DNA of 64,000 nucleotides from Nocardioides acrostichi (lineage in GTDB: Bacteria > Actinomycetota > Actinomycetes > Propionibacteriales > Nocardioidaceae), in assembly GCF_015319165.1 (NCBI RefSeq), contig NZ_JADIVZ010000003.1, forward strand, positions 124,001 through 188,000. The letters are read 5' to 3'. Of the stretch, positions 1-8,723 are shown piece by piece. The notes beneath the pieces are model-generated. The model made no database searches. It saw only the letters and a program-made list of their open reading frames with translations, and had not been told where the DNA came from. The position numbers and the translations under genes were made by a program. Numbering within the stretch: position 1 is the first letter of the stretch; every line of letters starts with the position of its first letter.

Positions 1-55
1 CGCGCGGTGGCCGAGCGGCTGGGCGGCGGGTTCGACGATCTCGGATCGACGCGGG

Positions 56-1486
56 CTACAGCACCCCCGCGCCCTTCTCGAGCGCGATGACCTCCTCGTC
101 GAGGAAGGTGAGCAGGCGCTGGAGCCGCGGCACGGTGCGGCGGCACCCGGTGAGGCCGAAGCCGATCCGGCCGTCGTAGGAGGTGCACGTGATGTTGAGC
201 GCCATGCCGTTGATCGGGATCGACAGCGGGTACGTGCCGACCAGCTTCGCGCCGTTCCAGTAGTGCGTGGTGCGTGGGCCGGGCACGTTGCTGATGATGA
301 GGTTGTAGGCCGGGCGCACGATGCCGTGCATGTTCAGCAGCGGCGGCACGATGGCGGGCAGTTGGCCGATGGCGGTCATGGCGAGGATCTGCGCCGGCGT
401 CATGGTCGACAGCGCCTCCTTGCCATCGGTCATGGCGACGTGGATGCGGTCGAGCCGGTCCAGCGGATCCTCGAGGTCGGTGGCCAGGGGCACCATCACC
501 GAGCCGACGGCGTTGCCGCCCTCGGCCGAGGCCACGTGCGACTGCTTCGCGTTCAGGCCCACCGGCACCATCGCGACCAGCGGGTCGTCGGGCAGGGCGC
601 CCAGCTCGAGCAGGTACTGGCGGATCGCTCCGGCGGTCATGGCGAGCACGACGTCGTTCACGGTGGTGCCGGTGGCCTTGCCGATCGCCTGGAGCCGCTC
701 GAGCTCCCACTCGTCGGCGGCGAAGCGCCGCGACCCGGTGATGGTCTGGTTGAAGATCGTGCGGGGGGCGTGGAACGACACCGACGACGCCTCGTTGCGC
801 GCGCCCCGGGCGAGGGTGCGCACGAAGGCGCCGGGCATGCCGGCGGCGTCGGCGGCGATGCTCATGGCCGTGCCCATGGTGTTCTTGAGCACGGCGAGCG
901 GCACCTCGGGCAACGACTGCGCGCCGCCCGTAGCCCCCTCCTTCTTGTCCTTCTTGCGTCGCGGGCGCGCCTCGGCCGCCCAGAAGGCCGACATGTCGCG
1001 CTCGTCGGGATCGGTCGAGAGCACGCTCTGCAACAGCCGCATCGCGCTGACGCCGTCGACCAGGGAGTGGTGCACCTTGGTGTACATCGCGATCCGGTCG
1101 TCGGAGAGACCCTCGATCACGTGCGACTCCCACAGTGGCCGCTCCCAGGCCAGGCGCGTGGAGTGCAGGCGCGAGCACAGCTCGAAGAGCTCGCGGTAGC
1201 GGCCGGGCTGCGGCAGCGCGCTGTGCCGCACGTGGTGCTCGGCGTCGAAGAGCTCGTCGGGCTGCCACACCAGCTGGCCACCGGTCTTCACCGAGCGATG
1301 CGGGTGCTTCAAGAAGAGCGGGGAGACGTCACTGACGTCGCGCATCTCCTCGTACATCGTGCGCACGTAGTCCGGGCCCGCGCCCTCGGGCTTCTCGAAC
1401 AACTGGAGCCCACCCACGTGCATGGGCATCGAGCGGTTCTCGACGAGGAGGAAGGCGGAGGAGGTGGGGTCGATGGGCGTGACCAC
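56..1486 (-). CDS. Wax ester synthase / diacylglycerol O-acyltransferase (WS/DGAT family)
   Basis: The product (about 476 aa) belongs to the WS/DGAT family, which transfers acyl groups from acyl-CoA to fatty alcohols or diacylglycerol to make wax esters or triacylglycerol storage lipid. The catalytic motif HHSLVDG lies near residue 140, and the N-terminus has the family's PIDxxxxFLL...PMHVGGLQLF pattern. The C-terminal SNVPGP segment is also typical. I chose GTG at 1486 because GAAAGG lies 6 nt upstream; a TTG at 1504 would add six residues without a Shine-Dalgarno. It is divergent from the secreted nuclease gene at 1689. The acyl acceptor cannot be told from sequence. Bases 1-55, beyond its stop, could not be assigned. 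Confidence 0.9.
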   Translation of the reverse strand: MVTPIDPTSSAFLLVENRSMPMHVGGLQLFEKPEGAGPDYVRTMYEEMRDVSDVSPLFLKHPHRSVKTGGQLVWQPDELFDAEHHVRHSALPQPGRYRELFELCSRLHSTRLAWERPLWESHVIEGLSDDRIAMYTKVHHSLVDGVSAMRLLQSVLSTDPDERDMSAFWAAEARPRRKKDKKEGATGGAQSLPEVPLAVLKNTMGTAMSIAADAAGMPGAFVRTLARGARNEASSVSFHAPRTIFNQTITGSRRFAADEWELERLQAIGKATGTTVNDVVLAMTAGAIRQYLLELGALPDDPLVAMVPVGLNAKQSHVASAEGGNAVGSVMVPLATDLEDPLDRLDRIHVAMTDGKEALSTMTPAQILAMTAIGQLPAIVPPLLNMHGIVRPAYNLIISNVPGPRTTHYWNGAKLVGTYPLSIPINGMALNITCTSYDGRIGFGLTGCRRTVPRLQRLLTFLDEEVIALEKGAGVL

Positions 1487-1688
1487 GAAGAACCTTTCGG
1501 ACAAGGGGTCGTGCGTGGGGCGCTGCGGACGTGCAGGGTGATCGTGCTCCCGAAGTGGGAGTCGTCACAACCCACCCCAACGTTTCTCTCACGGACAGGT
1601 CACGGTCGTTGACTGGTCGCCTCGATCACGTGAGGCTCATGACACAGCCCCCGGGATCGGGCCCGGGAGCCCGCACCCGGGGAGACCC

Positions 1689-2369
1689 ATGCCCATCTCG
1701 AGATCCGTCCTCGCCTCACGCCTCGGCGTCCTCGCCCTCCGCGCCGTCCTGGTCGGCCTGCCCCTGGGAGTCGTCGCCGCTCCCGCGGCCGCCTACGCCC
1801 AGGACTACTCGGCACCGCTCGAGACCGCGATCAGCGACCTGCCGACGCAGGCCGAGAACGACACCGGCTACGACCGGTCGCTGTTCCCGCACTGGATCGA
1901 CGCGGACGGCGACGGGTGCAGCACTCGCAACGAGGTGCTCATCAAGGAGGCCGACGACCCGGTGAGCGTCGGTGCGGGGTGCTCGCTGTCGGGTGGGCGC
2001 TGGTACTCCTACTACGACGGCGTCTCGTGGACCGATCCCTCTGACATCGACATCGACCACATGGTGCCGCTGAAGGAGGCCTGGGGGTCCGGGGCCCGCT
2101 CGTGGAGCACGGCGACCCGGCAGGCCTACGCCAACGACCTCGATGACTACCGCACGCTGGTCGGTGTCACCGACAGCGTCAACCAGTCCAAGGGCGACCG
2201 CGACCCCGCGGAATGGCTGCCCCAGCAGCAGGTCTGCCGCTACGTGCGCGAGTGGGTCGCGGTGAAGCATCGCTGGGGTCTCTCGGTGGACAGCACCGAG
2301 AAGTCGGCGCTCACCTCGATCGCCGACGGCTGCACCAACTCCACCATCACCGTCACGCTCGCCCGCTGA
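1689..2369 (+). CDS. Secreted HNH endonuclease-family protein (DUF1524-like)
   Basis: A 226-aa protein with an N-terminal signal peptide (hydrophobic about residues 12-35, Ala-rich end) followed by a DUF1524/HNH-type nuclease domain. The metal and catalytic region is seen as DIDIDHMVPLKEAWGSGA with the key His near residue 119, and a downstream NQSKGDRDPAEWLP supplies the conserved Asn and acidic residues. Similar actinobacterial proteins are exported nucleases, perhaps for nutrient scavenging or competition; that role is inferred. GGGGAG just upstream of ATG 1689 is a good ribosome site. It probably stands alone. Confidence 0.85.
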   Translation: MPISRSVLASRLGVLALRAVLVGLPLGVVAAPAAAYAQDYSAPLETAISDLPTQAENDTGYDRSLFPHWIDADGDGCSTRNEVLIKEADDPVSVGAGCSLSGGRWYSYYDGVSWTDPSDIDIDHMVPLKEAWGSGARSWSTATRQAYANDLDDYRTLVGVTDSVNQSKGDRDPAEWLPQQQVCRYVREWVAVKHRWGLSVDSTEKSALTSIADGCTNSTITVTLAR

Positions 2370-2520
2370 GGTCTGCCCGCCGGCGCGCTCTGTCTCCACA
2401 AGACGTCGGTGCGTGGAGTCGATCCACAGGCGGGCCCCGACGGGCGTCGGATGAGGCGAACCGCGCCTAGCGTCCCGAGCAGCGCCGGACCAACCGGCGT
2501 CCGACCTCTCGGGAGACACC

Positions 2521-2874
2521 ATGACCATCCATCGAGCGCACGCCGGCGCGCGTCACGCCGCGGCCTTCGCCGTCGTCCTCACCGCAGCCGTGCTGGCCCC
2601 CCTCAGCGCGCGCGCCGACGACGCCCGCCCGAACTCTGAGCGGGAGCCCGCCGGCGACACCATCGTGCGGGTCACCGGCACGGCCGACAACGGGTTCGGT
2701 ATCGAGTACTACGACGGAACCTCGGAGTTTCCGCCCACCATGAGCGAGGCGATGGCCGAGTGCAGCGCCTACGCCGCGCGCGTCGGCCGCGCCCGCTGCC
2801 GGGTCGAGGTGAAGACCTGGTACCGCGACCTCGAGGCGACCAAGCACGCCATCCGCTACGCCAAGCGGAGATGA
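2521..2874 (+). CDS. Small secreted protein of unknown function
   Basis: A 117-aa protein with a clear signal peptide (His/Arg-rich start, hydrophobic stretch about residues 12-30, Ala-x-Ala before ADDARPN). The mature part is about 85 aa, with one Cys in ECSAYAARVGRARCRV and another a few residues later, so a disulfide is possible. I recognise no family. It lies 151 bp after the secreted nuclease on the same strand and may share its transcript. CGGGAGAC sits upstream of ATG 2521. Confidence 0.7.
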   Translation: MTIHRAHAGARHAAAFAVVLTAAVLAPLSARADDARPNSEREPAGDTIVRVTGTADNGFGIEYYDGTSEFPPTMSEAMAECSAYAARVGRARCRVEVKTWYRDLEATKHAIRYAKRR

Positions 2875-2883
2875 CCGCGGCTC

Positions 2884-3354
2884 CTAGGCGTTCGAACGGG
2901 CGGCCTTCTTCTGCGCCTTGATGCCGCGCTTCGTGCGCCGACGCAGCTGGAGGATGCGCAGCGTGCCGGCCGCCGCCGTGAGCAGGATGCCGGCGGCCAC
3001 GGCGATCAGCACCACTACCGCGACGGGGAAGTCGCCTTGCCAGCCGAGGAACTTCACCGGCGTGGCGGTGGTGTTCTGCGCGATGAAGATGACCAGCAGC
3101 ACCAAGACGATGCCGAACCCCACCGTCGCCACCCACACGCCGCTCGTCAGCGACCCACGCAGCGGGTTGTCCTCCGACACCGGGGCCGGCGGGTGCTGGC
3201 GGGGCGACTCGCGAGGGCCGGAGTCGCTGGCCTCTCCGGCCGGGGCAGAGCCCTGGGCGGCCTTGCTGCTCGGCGTCGTGGGCTGAGAGGACGACCGGGT
3301 CGAGCCCGGCATCCGCTCGTCGGAGGCGCCGGCCGGTTCTTGCGAGGAAGTCAC
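2884..3354 (-). CDS. LapA-like membrane protein
   Basis: About 156 aa. A low-complexity, Pro/Ser-rich cytoplasmic N-terminus of about 75 residues is followed by two membrane helices (VATVGFGIVLVLLVIFIAQN and VAVVVLIAVAAGILLTAAAG) joined by TTATPVKFLGW, the hallmark arrangement of the LapA (DUF1049) domain. The tail is strongly basic (LRRRTKRGIKAQKKAARS). In Gram-negatives LapA helps lipopolysaccharide assembly; its role in actinobacteria is unclear. I chose GTG 3354 over GTG 3387 because a TAGCCT box lies exactly 7 nt upstream, giving a leaderless message. Confidence 0.75.
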   Translation of the reverse strand: MTSSQEPAGASDERMPGSTRSSSQPTTPSSKAAQGSAPAGEASDSGPRESPRQHPPAPVSEDNPLRGSLTSGVWVATVGFGIVLVLLVIFIAQNTTATPVKFLGWQGDFPVAVVVLIAVAAGILLTAAAGTLRILQLRRRTKRGIKAQKKAARSNA

Positions 3355-3361
3355 GAACGCG

Positions 3362-3367
3362 AGGCTA
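3362..3367 (-). promoter_or_regulatory. -10 box of a leaderless promoter for the LapA-like gene
   Basis: TAGCCT on the minus strand ends 7 nt before GTG 3354, so transcription would start at the start codon. The spacing matches the other leaderless promoters in this window. Confidence 0.6.
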
Positions 3368-3493
3368 GCGCGCGCACCGACCGTCACGAGAACACCCGGG
3401 CGGGTGTCACTGGTCTGGACCGACCAGAAGAATTTGGCTGCTTCTCACCCTTTCGGGGTGACAACCGCCCGTCGACCTCGTACTGTTTCTGGT

Positions 3494-3535
3494 GAGCCGC
3501 TGGTGACCCGAGACGCCAGCGGCTCTTTACTTTTT
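3494..3535 (+). terminator. Rho-independent-type terminator hairpin on the plus strand
   Basis: GAGCCGCTGG (3494-3503) pairs perfectly with CCAGCGGCTC (3516-3525) across a 12-nt loop and is followed by a T-rich run (TTTACTTTTT). The T-run is on the plus strand, yet no plus-strand gene lies immediately upstream. On the minus strand the hairpin directly follows the stop codon of the oxidoreductase gene (TAA 3527-3529), but without a T-tract there. It may serve as that gene's end hairpin or terminate an unannotated plus-strand RNA. Confidence 0.65.
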
Positions 3536-4414
3536 CCTTGTCGCCGAGTTGGCCGCCCCCAGTGGGGCCAACACCTCGTCGGCAAAGCGGTGTAGCCCGT
3601 CGAGCTTCTGCTCCAGGCTCACGTCGAGACCGTGGTAGTACGCCCACGGCTGGGTCATCACGTCGGTCACGCCGACGTCGGCGGCGCGGGCGAAGTCGTC
3701 GACGACCAGCGCATCGGTGAGGGCCACGGCTACACAGAACTCGTCCTCGCGGCCACCCTCGGCGCGCAGGTCCGCAAGACGCCTGGCGAAGGTGCCCGCC
3801 TCGTCGACGGTGTACATGTCGCCGATCCATCCGTCGTGGCGCGCCGCGCGACGCAGGGCGACCTCGGACTGCCCGCCTACGTAGACGGGCACGGCGCCGG
3901 GGGAGGGCTCCATCGACATGCGCGGGGCGGTGTAGTGCTCGCCCTCGAACTCGGTCCAGCCGGGCTGCCACAGCGCCGCCATGAGGTCCAGCGCCTCGTC
4001 GGTGCGGCGGCCCCGGGTGCCGAAGTCCTGCTCGAGCAGGTCGAACTCCTCTCGGCACCACCCGATGCCGGCCCCCAGCGCCACCCGCCCACCGGAGAGC
4101 ACCGCGGCCGTGCCGATGGACTTCGCGGCCTGGAACGGGTTGCGGAGACTGAGCACGTAGACGCTGGTGATGAAGCGCAGCCGGGTCGTCTGCGCGGCCA
4201 GCGACCCCACCAGAACCCACGGGTCGGGCCACGCAGACTCCGGCCGCCACCGGCGCCGTCCGTCGGGGGTGTACGGGTAGGGCGTCTCGATGGTCTCGAG
4301 ATCGAGCACGTGGTCGGGAATGGTGACCGAGTCGTAGCCCGTCTCATCGGCCGCCCGCGCGATGGCGGACAACTCCTCGACGGGCACCCACGCCAGGTTG
4401 ATGGAGAACCGCAC
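3527..4414 (-). CDS. LLM class F420-dependent oxidoreductase (TIGR03619-like)
   Basis: A 295-aa luciferase-like TIM-barrel protein. The N-terminus MRFSINLAWVPVEELSAIARAADETGYDSVTIPDHV, the TTRLRFITSVYVLSLRNPFQAAKSIGTAAVLSGGRVALGAGIGW core and the later VYVGGQSEVALRRAARHDGW are typical of the family that uses reduced F420 as hydride donor. The substrate is unknown. GTG 4414 is supported by a TAGGGT box 7 nt upstream (leaderless). With fbiC, a second LLM gene and an F420 reductase within 9 kb, F420 is a more likely cofactor than FMN; this is inference. Confidence 0.85.
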   Translation of the reverse strand: MRFSINLAWVPVEELSAIARAADETGYDSVTIPDHVLDLETIETPYPYTPDGRRRWRPESAWPDPWVLVGSLAAQTTRLRFITSVYVLSLRNPFQAAKSIGTAAVLSGGRVALGAGIGWCREEFDLLEQDFGTRGRRTDEALDLMAALWQPGWTEFEGEHYTAPRMSMEPSPGAVPVYVGGQSEVALRRAARHDGWIGDMYTVDEAGTFARRLADLRAEGGREDEFCVAVALTDALVVDDFARAADVGVTDVMTQPWAYYHGLDVSLEQKLDGLHRFADEVLAPLGAANSATRKK

Positions 4415-4421
4415 GGTGCCG

Positions 4422-4427
4422 ACCCTA
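4422..4427 (-). promoter_or_regulatory. -10 box of a leaderless promoter for the LLM oxidoreductase
   Basis: TAGGGT on the minus strand, 7 nt before GTG 4414. The 22-bp repeat array begins only 5 bp upstream of this box, so the array covers the -35 region. Confidence 0.65.
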
Positions 4428-4432
4428 GGGGC

Positions 4433-4564
4433 TCACCCGCCACCAGTCTCCACGTGACCCGTCGCCAGTTTTCCGCTGACCTGCCACCAGTTTTCAGGTG
4501 ACCCGCCACGAGTTTTCAGGTGACCTGCCACGAGTTTTCGGGTGACCTGCCACGAATTGTCACC
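4433..4564. repeat. 22-bp tandem repeat array, family 2, between divergent promoters
   Basis: Six consecutive units with an exact 22-bp period start at 4433, 4455, 4477, 4499, 4521 and 4543. The core on the plus strand is TGACCTGCCACGAGTTTTC with few changes. There are no unique spacers, so this is not a CRISPR array. It fills the space between the -10 box of the minus-strand LLM gene and that of the plus-strand HIT gene. A second array of the family lies at 47703-47884. The repeats create false N-terminal extensions in open reading frames. Confidence 0.9.
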
Positions 4565-4585
4565 ACAGCCGAACAGAATGGGCAC

Positions 4586-5056
4586 GTGGACTCGGATCTG
4601 CTGCCCGGTTGCTTCCCCTGTGAACAGCAGTCCCGTCTCGCAGAACTGCCACCTCGCGAGCACCTCGTGAGCACGGCGCATTGGCGGGTGGCGCACGCCT
4701 TCAATTCGACGTTGCCCGGATGGTTGGTCATCCTGCCGACGCGGCACCTGCTGGCCTTGACCGAGATCCTGCCGGAGGCAGCCGGAGAGCTCGGCGGCCT
4801 GCTCCATCGCCTCTCACGGGCGCTGGAGCAGGTGACCGGCTGCACGAAGACCTACCTCATGCAGTTCTCCGAGGCCGAGGGATTCAGCCACTTGCACGTG
4901 CACGTGGTGCCGCGGATGCCCGACCAGCCCGACGATCGGTGTGGGCCGGCCGTGTTCGGCTACCTCGTCGACGACGAGCAGCAGTACCTCCCGGCGGCCG
5001 AGCGCGACCGGGTGGCATGCGGCGTCCGCACCGCCATGGAGCAGCTCGCGCAGTAG
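4586..5056 (+). CDS. HIT-family hydrolase
   Basis: About 156 aa. The histidine-triad motif HLHVHVVPR lies near residue 100; HIT proteins hydrolyse or transfer nucleoside phosphates at the middle His. The N-terminal CFPCEQQ suggests a zinc-binding CxxC. I chose GTG 4586, not the ATG at 4520, because the earlier start lies inside the 22-bp repeats and a CAGAAT box ends 6 nt before GTG 4586. The physiological nucleotide substrate is unknown. Confidence 0.85.
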   Translation: MDSDLLPGCFPCEQQSRLAELPPREHLVSTAHWRVAHAFNSTLPGWLVILPTRHLLALTEILPEAAGELGGLLHRLSRALEQVTGCTKTYLMQFSEAEGFSHLHVHVVPRMPDQPDDRCGPAVFGYLVDDEQQYLPAAERDRVACGVRTAMEQLAQ

Positions 5057-5063
5057 CGGCCGG

Positions 5064-5525
5064 CTACTCGTCCGGGACGACGTGGACGGCGGCCTCCTCG
5101 GCGCTTGCCGCCGCTCCGTCGATGCCGACGTCGTCGCCGATGAGCTCGCTCTCGGTGTCCTCGCTCAGGCCCTCGTCGGGTGCGACCAGCCGACCGGCGC
5201 GCCGGTCGCCCACCTCACCCTCGCTGTTCTCGGTGGTGGTGGCCGCCTCGAGGTAAGGATCCGGCTCGGGCTCCTCCTGGGCGACCCGCTGCTCCAGCGA
5301 CTCGCCGGTGGCCTCCTCGTACGGGGTGTTGCCGAAGCCCTGGCCAGCGGAGTACCGCTCCGGTGGTGAGTAGCCGCGGTCGAGCTCGTCGTCGACGTCG
5401 GGCGCGCCCGTGCCGTCGCCCAGGGTGTCGTCGGTAGTGAGCTGGTCGCTCTCGTCGATCGAGTAGCCCTCGTAGGTCTCGTTGTCGGCGTCGTCGTGTG
5501 CGGAGTCGTGCGGTCCGGTGCTCAT
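5064..5525 (-). CDS. DUF5709 family acidic protein
   Basis: A 153-aa very acidic soluble protein with the DUF5709 signature near the N-terminus (YEGYSIDESDQLTTDDTL, DRGYSPPERYSAGQGFGNTPYEEATGESLEQR). No membrane segment or catalytic motif is visible. The family is actinobacterial and its function is unknown. The gene converges on the HIT gene, ending 8 bp from its stop. ATG 5525 is preceded by TACGGT with a 6-nt gap, a leaderless promoter. Confidence 0.85.
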   Translation of the reverse strand: MSTGPHDSAHDDADNETYEGYSIDESDQLTTDDTLGDGTGAPDVDDELDRGYSPPERYSAGQGFGNTPYEEATGESLEQRVAQEEPEPDPYLEAATTTENSEGEVGDRRAGRLVAPDEGLSEDTESELIGDDVGIDGAAASAEEAAVHVVPDE

Positions 5526-5531
5526 GCCCTC

Positions 5532-5537
5532 ACCGTA
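5532..5537 (-). promoter_or_regulatory. -10 box of a leaderless promoter for the DUF5709 gene
   Basis: TACGGT on the minus strand, 6 nt before ATG 5525. Confidence 0.6.
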
Positions 5538-5550
5538 GGCACGTGCCGGG

Positions 5551-8145
5551 TCACCCGTTCGGCTGCCGAGTGCCGTACAGGGTCGTGCGCTCGCGCACGG
5601 GCCGGCCGATGCCGGCGCCGATCTCCTCGAGCTCGGCGACCGTCTTGGCGGAGCCGTGCTCGGAGCCCGCCATCCGCGAGATGGTCTCCTCCATCAGCGT
5701 GCCACCGAGGTCGTTGGCGCCCGCGCGCAGCATCGCCCGAGTGCCCTCGACCCCGAGCTTCACCCAGGAGGTCTGGATGGAGTCGATGCGCCCGTGCAGC
5801 ATGATCCGCGCCATCGCGTGCACGGCGAGGTTGTCGCGCAACGTCGGACCCGGACGGGAGACGCCGGCGAGATAGATCGGTGCGGAGGTGTGCACGAACG
5901 GCAGTGGCACGAACTCGGTGAAGCCCGCGTTGCCGTGCTCGCGCGCGGCGTCTTGGACCCCGGCCAGCACTCGCAGGTGGCCGACCCAGTGCCGCGGGTT
6001 GTCGACGTGGCCGTACATCATCGTGGAGGTGGTCGGGATGCCTACCCGATGCGCGGTGGAGACGATCTCGATCCAGGTGCGGGCGGGCAGCTTGCCCTTG
6101 GTGAGCACCCAGCGCACCTCGTCGTCGAGGATCTCCGCGGCCGTCCCGGGCAGCGAGCCGAGGCCGGCCTCGCGGGCCTTAATGAGGAAGTCCTCGATCG
6201 AGAGACCCGTGCGGGCGGTGCCGTTGACGACCTCCATGGGCGAGAAGGCGTGCACGTGCATCGCGGGCACGCGCCGCTTCACGGCGGCGACGAGGTCGAA
6301 GTAGGCCGACGCCGGCAGGTCGGGGTCGATGCCACCTTGCATGCAGACCTCGGTCGCACCGAGGCTCCAGGCCTGCTCGGCGCGGTCGGCGACCTCGTCG
6401 TAGGAGAGCGAGTAGGCGTCGGCGTCGGTCTTGCGCTGCGCGAACGCGCAGAAGCGGCACCCGACGTAGCAGACGTTGGTGAAGTTGATGTTGCGGTTGA
6501 CCACGTAGGTGACGTCGTCGCCGACCACGTCGCGCCGCAGGTCATCAGCCAGGCGGCACACCGCCTCGAGCAGGCCTCCCTCGGCGGTCATCAACATCAG
6601 TGCGTGCTCGTCCGAGAGTGCGCCGGGGTCGGCCTCGGCAGCCGCGAGCGCCTCGCGGCCCTCGGCGAGGTTGGCATGCACCCCGGCGCCGGCGCCCGTC
6701 GAGCGGGCAGCCTCCCCGACGGCGTCCCAGTCGCCGTAGACCTCGGTGAAGTCACCGCGCCGGTCATCGGTGCGCCCCTCGGTGTCGACGGCACTGAAGA
6801 GGTCGGTGCGACCGGCCGACTCGAACCCGCCATCGGGCTCCTGCCACGGCAGACCCGAGGGTCGGACGCCGGGGCGCGCGAGACCGTCGGGACCGGCCAG
6901 GGCCGCGACGTGGCCCAGCACGCGCGGGTCGAGCCAGCCGGTGTCGCCGGCGAGCGCGCGACGCACGTACTCGGGGTGCACGGTCAGCCGGGGGCGCAGC
7001 TCGAAGCCGGCCGCGTCGGTGATCTCGCGCAGCCGCTCGAGAGTCGGCCAGGGGCGCTCGGGGTTGACGTGGTCGGGGGTGAGCGGGGAGACGCCGCCCC
7101 AGTCGTCGACGCCCGCCTCGAGCAACAGCCGGCACTCATCGTTGCCCACGGAGTGGTCGGTGAGGTTCGGCGGCGCCTGCACGCGCATGCGCGGGCCCAT
7201 CACCAGCCGCGTGACGGCGATGGCTGCGCGGTACTCGTCGAGGTCGAGGTCGTCGACATGGCGCATGGCCGTCTCGGGCTTGGCGCGGAAGTTCTGCACG
7301 ATCACCTCTTGGATCGCGCCGTAGGCCCGCGCGGAGGCCCGGAGCGCGAAGATGGTCTCGGCGCGCTCGGTGAGCGTCTCGCCGATGCCGACCAGCAGGC
7401 CCGTGGTGAAGGGCACCGAGAGTCGACCCGCGTCGTCGAGCACCCGCAGCCGCACGGCGGGGGCCTTGTCGGGCGAGCCGTAGTGGGCCAGGCCCTTGGT
7501 CTCGTGCAGCCGGGCGGAGGTGGTCTCGAGCATCATGCCCATCGAGGGCGAGACGGGCTTGAGCCGGTTCATCTCCTCCCAGCTCATGACTCCCGGGTTC
7601 AGGTGTGGCAGCAGCCCGGTCTCCTCCAGCACGCGCACCGCCATCGCGCGTAGGTAGGCGAGTGTGGAGTCGTAGCCCTGCTCGTCGAGCCAGGCCCGCG
7701 CCTCGGGCCAGCGGTCCTCGGGCCGGTCGCCGAGGGTGAACAGCGCCTCCAGGCAGCCCATCTCGGCGCCCTGAGTGGCGATGGCCAGGATCTCGTCGGG
7801 GGAGAGATAGGGCGCGCGCCCCTCGCGAGCAGCCTGGCCGGGCGTCTCGACGAAGGTGCAGTAGTGACAGCGGTCGCGGCACAGCCGCGTGACCGGGATG
7901 AAGACCTTCGGTGAGTAGGTGACGATGCCGCGCTCTCCAGCGGCGCCCTGCGTCAGCCGCGCGGAGGCCGCGAGCCCCGCGTCCCGGACCCGGGCGGCCG
8001 CAGCGGTCAGCCGGTCGAGGTCGGAGCCGGTGGCCGCCAGCAGCACGGCGGCCTCGTCGATGTCGAGCGCGGCCCCCCGCTCCACGCGCGCCAGAGCGCG
8101 ACGCAGCTGCTGGGGGGTGGGTCGGCCAAGAGCGGTCTTTGACAC
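5551..8145 (-). CDS. fbiC: Bifunctional FO synthase FbiC (CofG-CofH fusion)
   Basis: An 864-aa protein that makes FO, the deazaflavin core of coenzyme F420, from tyrosine and the riboflavin precursor 5-amino-6-ribitylamino-uracil. Two radical-SAM domains are visible, each with a CxxxCxxC iron-sulfur motif: CRDRCHYC in the N-terminal CofG half (near residue 90) and CYVGCRFC in the C-terminal CofH half (near residue 555). The length matches actinobacterial FbiC. GTG 8145 follows a TAGCCT box by 6 nt, so the message is leaderless. The later steps (fbiA, fbiB, fbiD) are not in this window. Confidence 0.96.
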   Translation of the reverse strand: MSKTALGRPTPQQLRRALARVERGAALDIDEAAVLLAATGSDLDRLTAAAARVRDAGLAASARLTQGAAGERGIVTYSPKVFIPVTRLCRDRCHYCTFVETPGQAAREGRAPYLSPDEILAIATQGAEMGCLEALFTLGDRPEDRWPEARAWLDEQGYDSTLAYLRAMAVRVLEETGLLPHLNPGVMSWEEMNRLKPVSPSMGMMLETTSARLHETKGLAHYGSPDKAPAVRLRVLDDAGRLSVPFTTGLLVGIGETLTERAETIFALRASARAYGAIQEVIVQNFRAKPETAMRHVDDLDLDEYRAAIAVTRLVMGPRMRVQAPPNLTDHSVGNDECRLLLEAGVDDWGGVSPLTPDHVNPERPWPTLERLREITDAAGFELRPRLTVHPEYVRRALAGDTGWLDPRVLGHVAALAGPDGLARPGVRPSGLPWQEPDGGFESAGRTDLFSAVDTEGRTDDRRGDFTEVYGDWDAVGEAARSTGAGAGVHANLAEGREALAAAEADPGALSDEHALMLMTAEGGLLEAVCRLADDLRRDVVGDDVTYVVNRNINFTNVCYVGCRFCAFAQRKTDADAYSLSYDEVADRAEQAWSLGATEVCMQGGIDPDLPASAYFDLVAAVKRRVPAMHVHAFSPMEVVNGTARTGLSIEDFLIKAREAGLGSLPGTAAEILDDEVRWVLTKGKLPARTWIEIVSTAHRVGIPTTSTMMYGHVDNPRHWVGHLRVLAGVQDAAREHGNAGFTEFVPLPFVHTSAPIYLAGVSRPGPTLRDNLAVHAMARIMLHGRIDSIQTSWVKLGVEGTRAMLRAGANDLGGTLMEETISRMAGSEHGSAKTVAELEEIGAGIGRPVRERTTLYGTRQPNG

Positions 8146-8151
8146 TCCGTC

Positions 8152-8157
8152 AGGCTA
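8152..8157 (-). promoter_or_regulatory. -10 box of a leaderless promoter for fbiC
   Basis: TAGCCT on the minus strand, 6 nt before GTG 8145. Confidence 0.65.
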
Positions 8158-8405
8158 GCCGGGGGACCGGCCCGGGCGGGGTGGGTCTCGCCCGGCAGCG
8201 TCGTCGCCGTGCCTCGCATCGACCGTGAGTCATGTCACACGCAGGGCGTGTCCCGTGTTCCAGGGGCTTCACAGAGTCGAGGAAATCCGTGAAACTGCGG
8301 GTGGACCCGGCGGCAAACCCCCGGGGAGAGCGTGTCTCTTCTGTCGTGCCGGGTCGTTGGACCAGCGTGAAGCCAGAGGACACAGCGCCCGGAGGTGCAT
8401 GGGGA

Positions 8406-8723
8406 ATGGAGCAGTCGTCGACCGGACGACGTGCACGCACGACGGTGACCGTGCTCGGACTGCTCGTGGTGGTGACGCCGATACCGGTCGGGCTCGTGCT
8501 CGCGTGGCAGGTGCACCCCGTGCTGGCGGTGCCTGCCTACCTGCTCGGCATCCCCGTCTACCTCTCGGTGTTGATCTGGGCCGGGGGCGGCCTGCGTCGC
8601 CTGCTCGGGCGCACGCGCAGCCGCACCCAGCAGATCACGCGGTCGAAGTCGACCGGCTCGAGGTCGAGCGGAAAGAAGTCGGCCAGCGGGGCCGACTCCG
8701 ACATCAGGACAGCCACTCCTTGA
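8406..8723 (+). CDS. Small two-helix membrane protein, unknown
   Basis: About 105 aa: a short basic N-terminus, two hydrophobic helices (about residues 13-32 and 37-56), then a basic Ser/Arg/Lys tail. No known family was recognised. ATG 8406 has GGAGG 10 nt upstream; the open frame extends further 5' but without a better site. Its 3' end overlaps the convergent oxidoreductase gene by 20 bp. The 260 bp between fbiC and this start hold no gene that I can see. Confidence 0.6.
   Translation: MEQSSTGRRARTTVTVLGLLVVVTPIPVGLVLAWQVHPVLAVPAYLLGIPVYLSVLIWAGGGLRRLLGRTRSRTQQITRSKSTGSRSSGKKSASGADSDIRTATP

Noticed and set aside
3877..4509. Protein coded within the repeat (ENWRQVTW-like peptides) and long N-terminal extensions of the HIT and 47682 genes
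   Set aside because: These frames read through the 22-bp repeats and have no family match; leaderless -10 boxes place the real starts downstream.
4433..4564. CRISPR array
   Set aside because: Units are contiguous with a 22-bp period and have no unique spacers; no cas genes are present. The same holds for the other 22-bp arrays.
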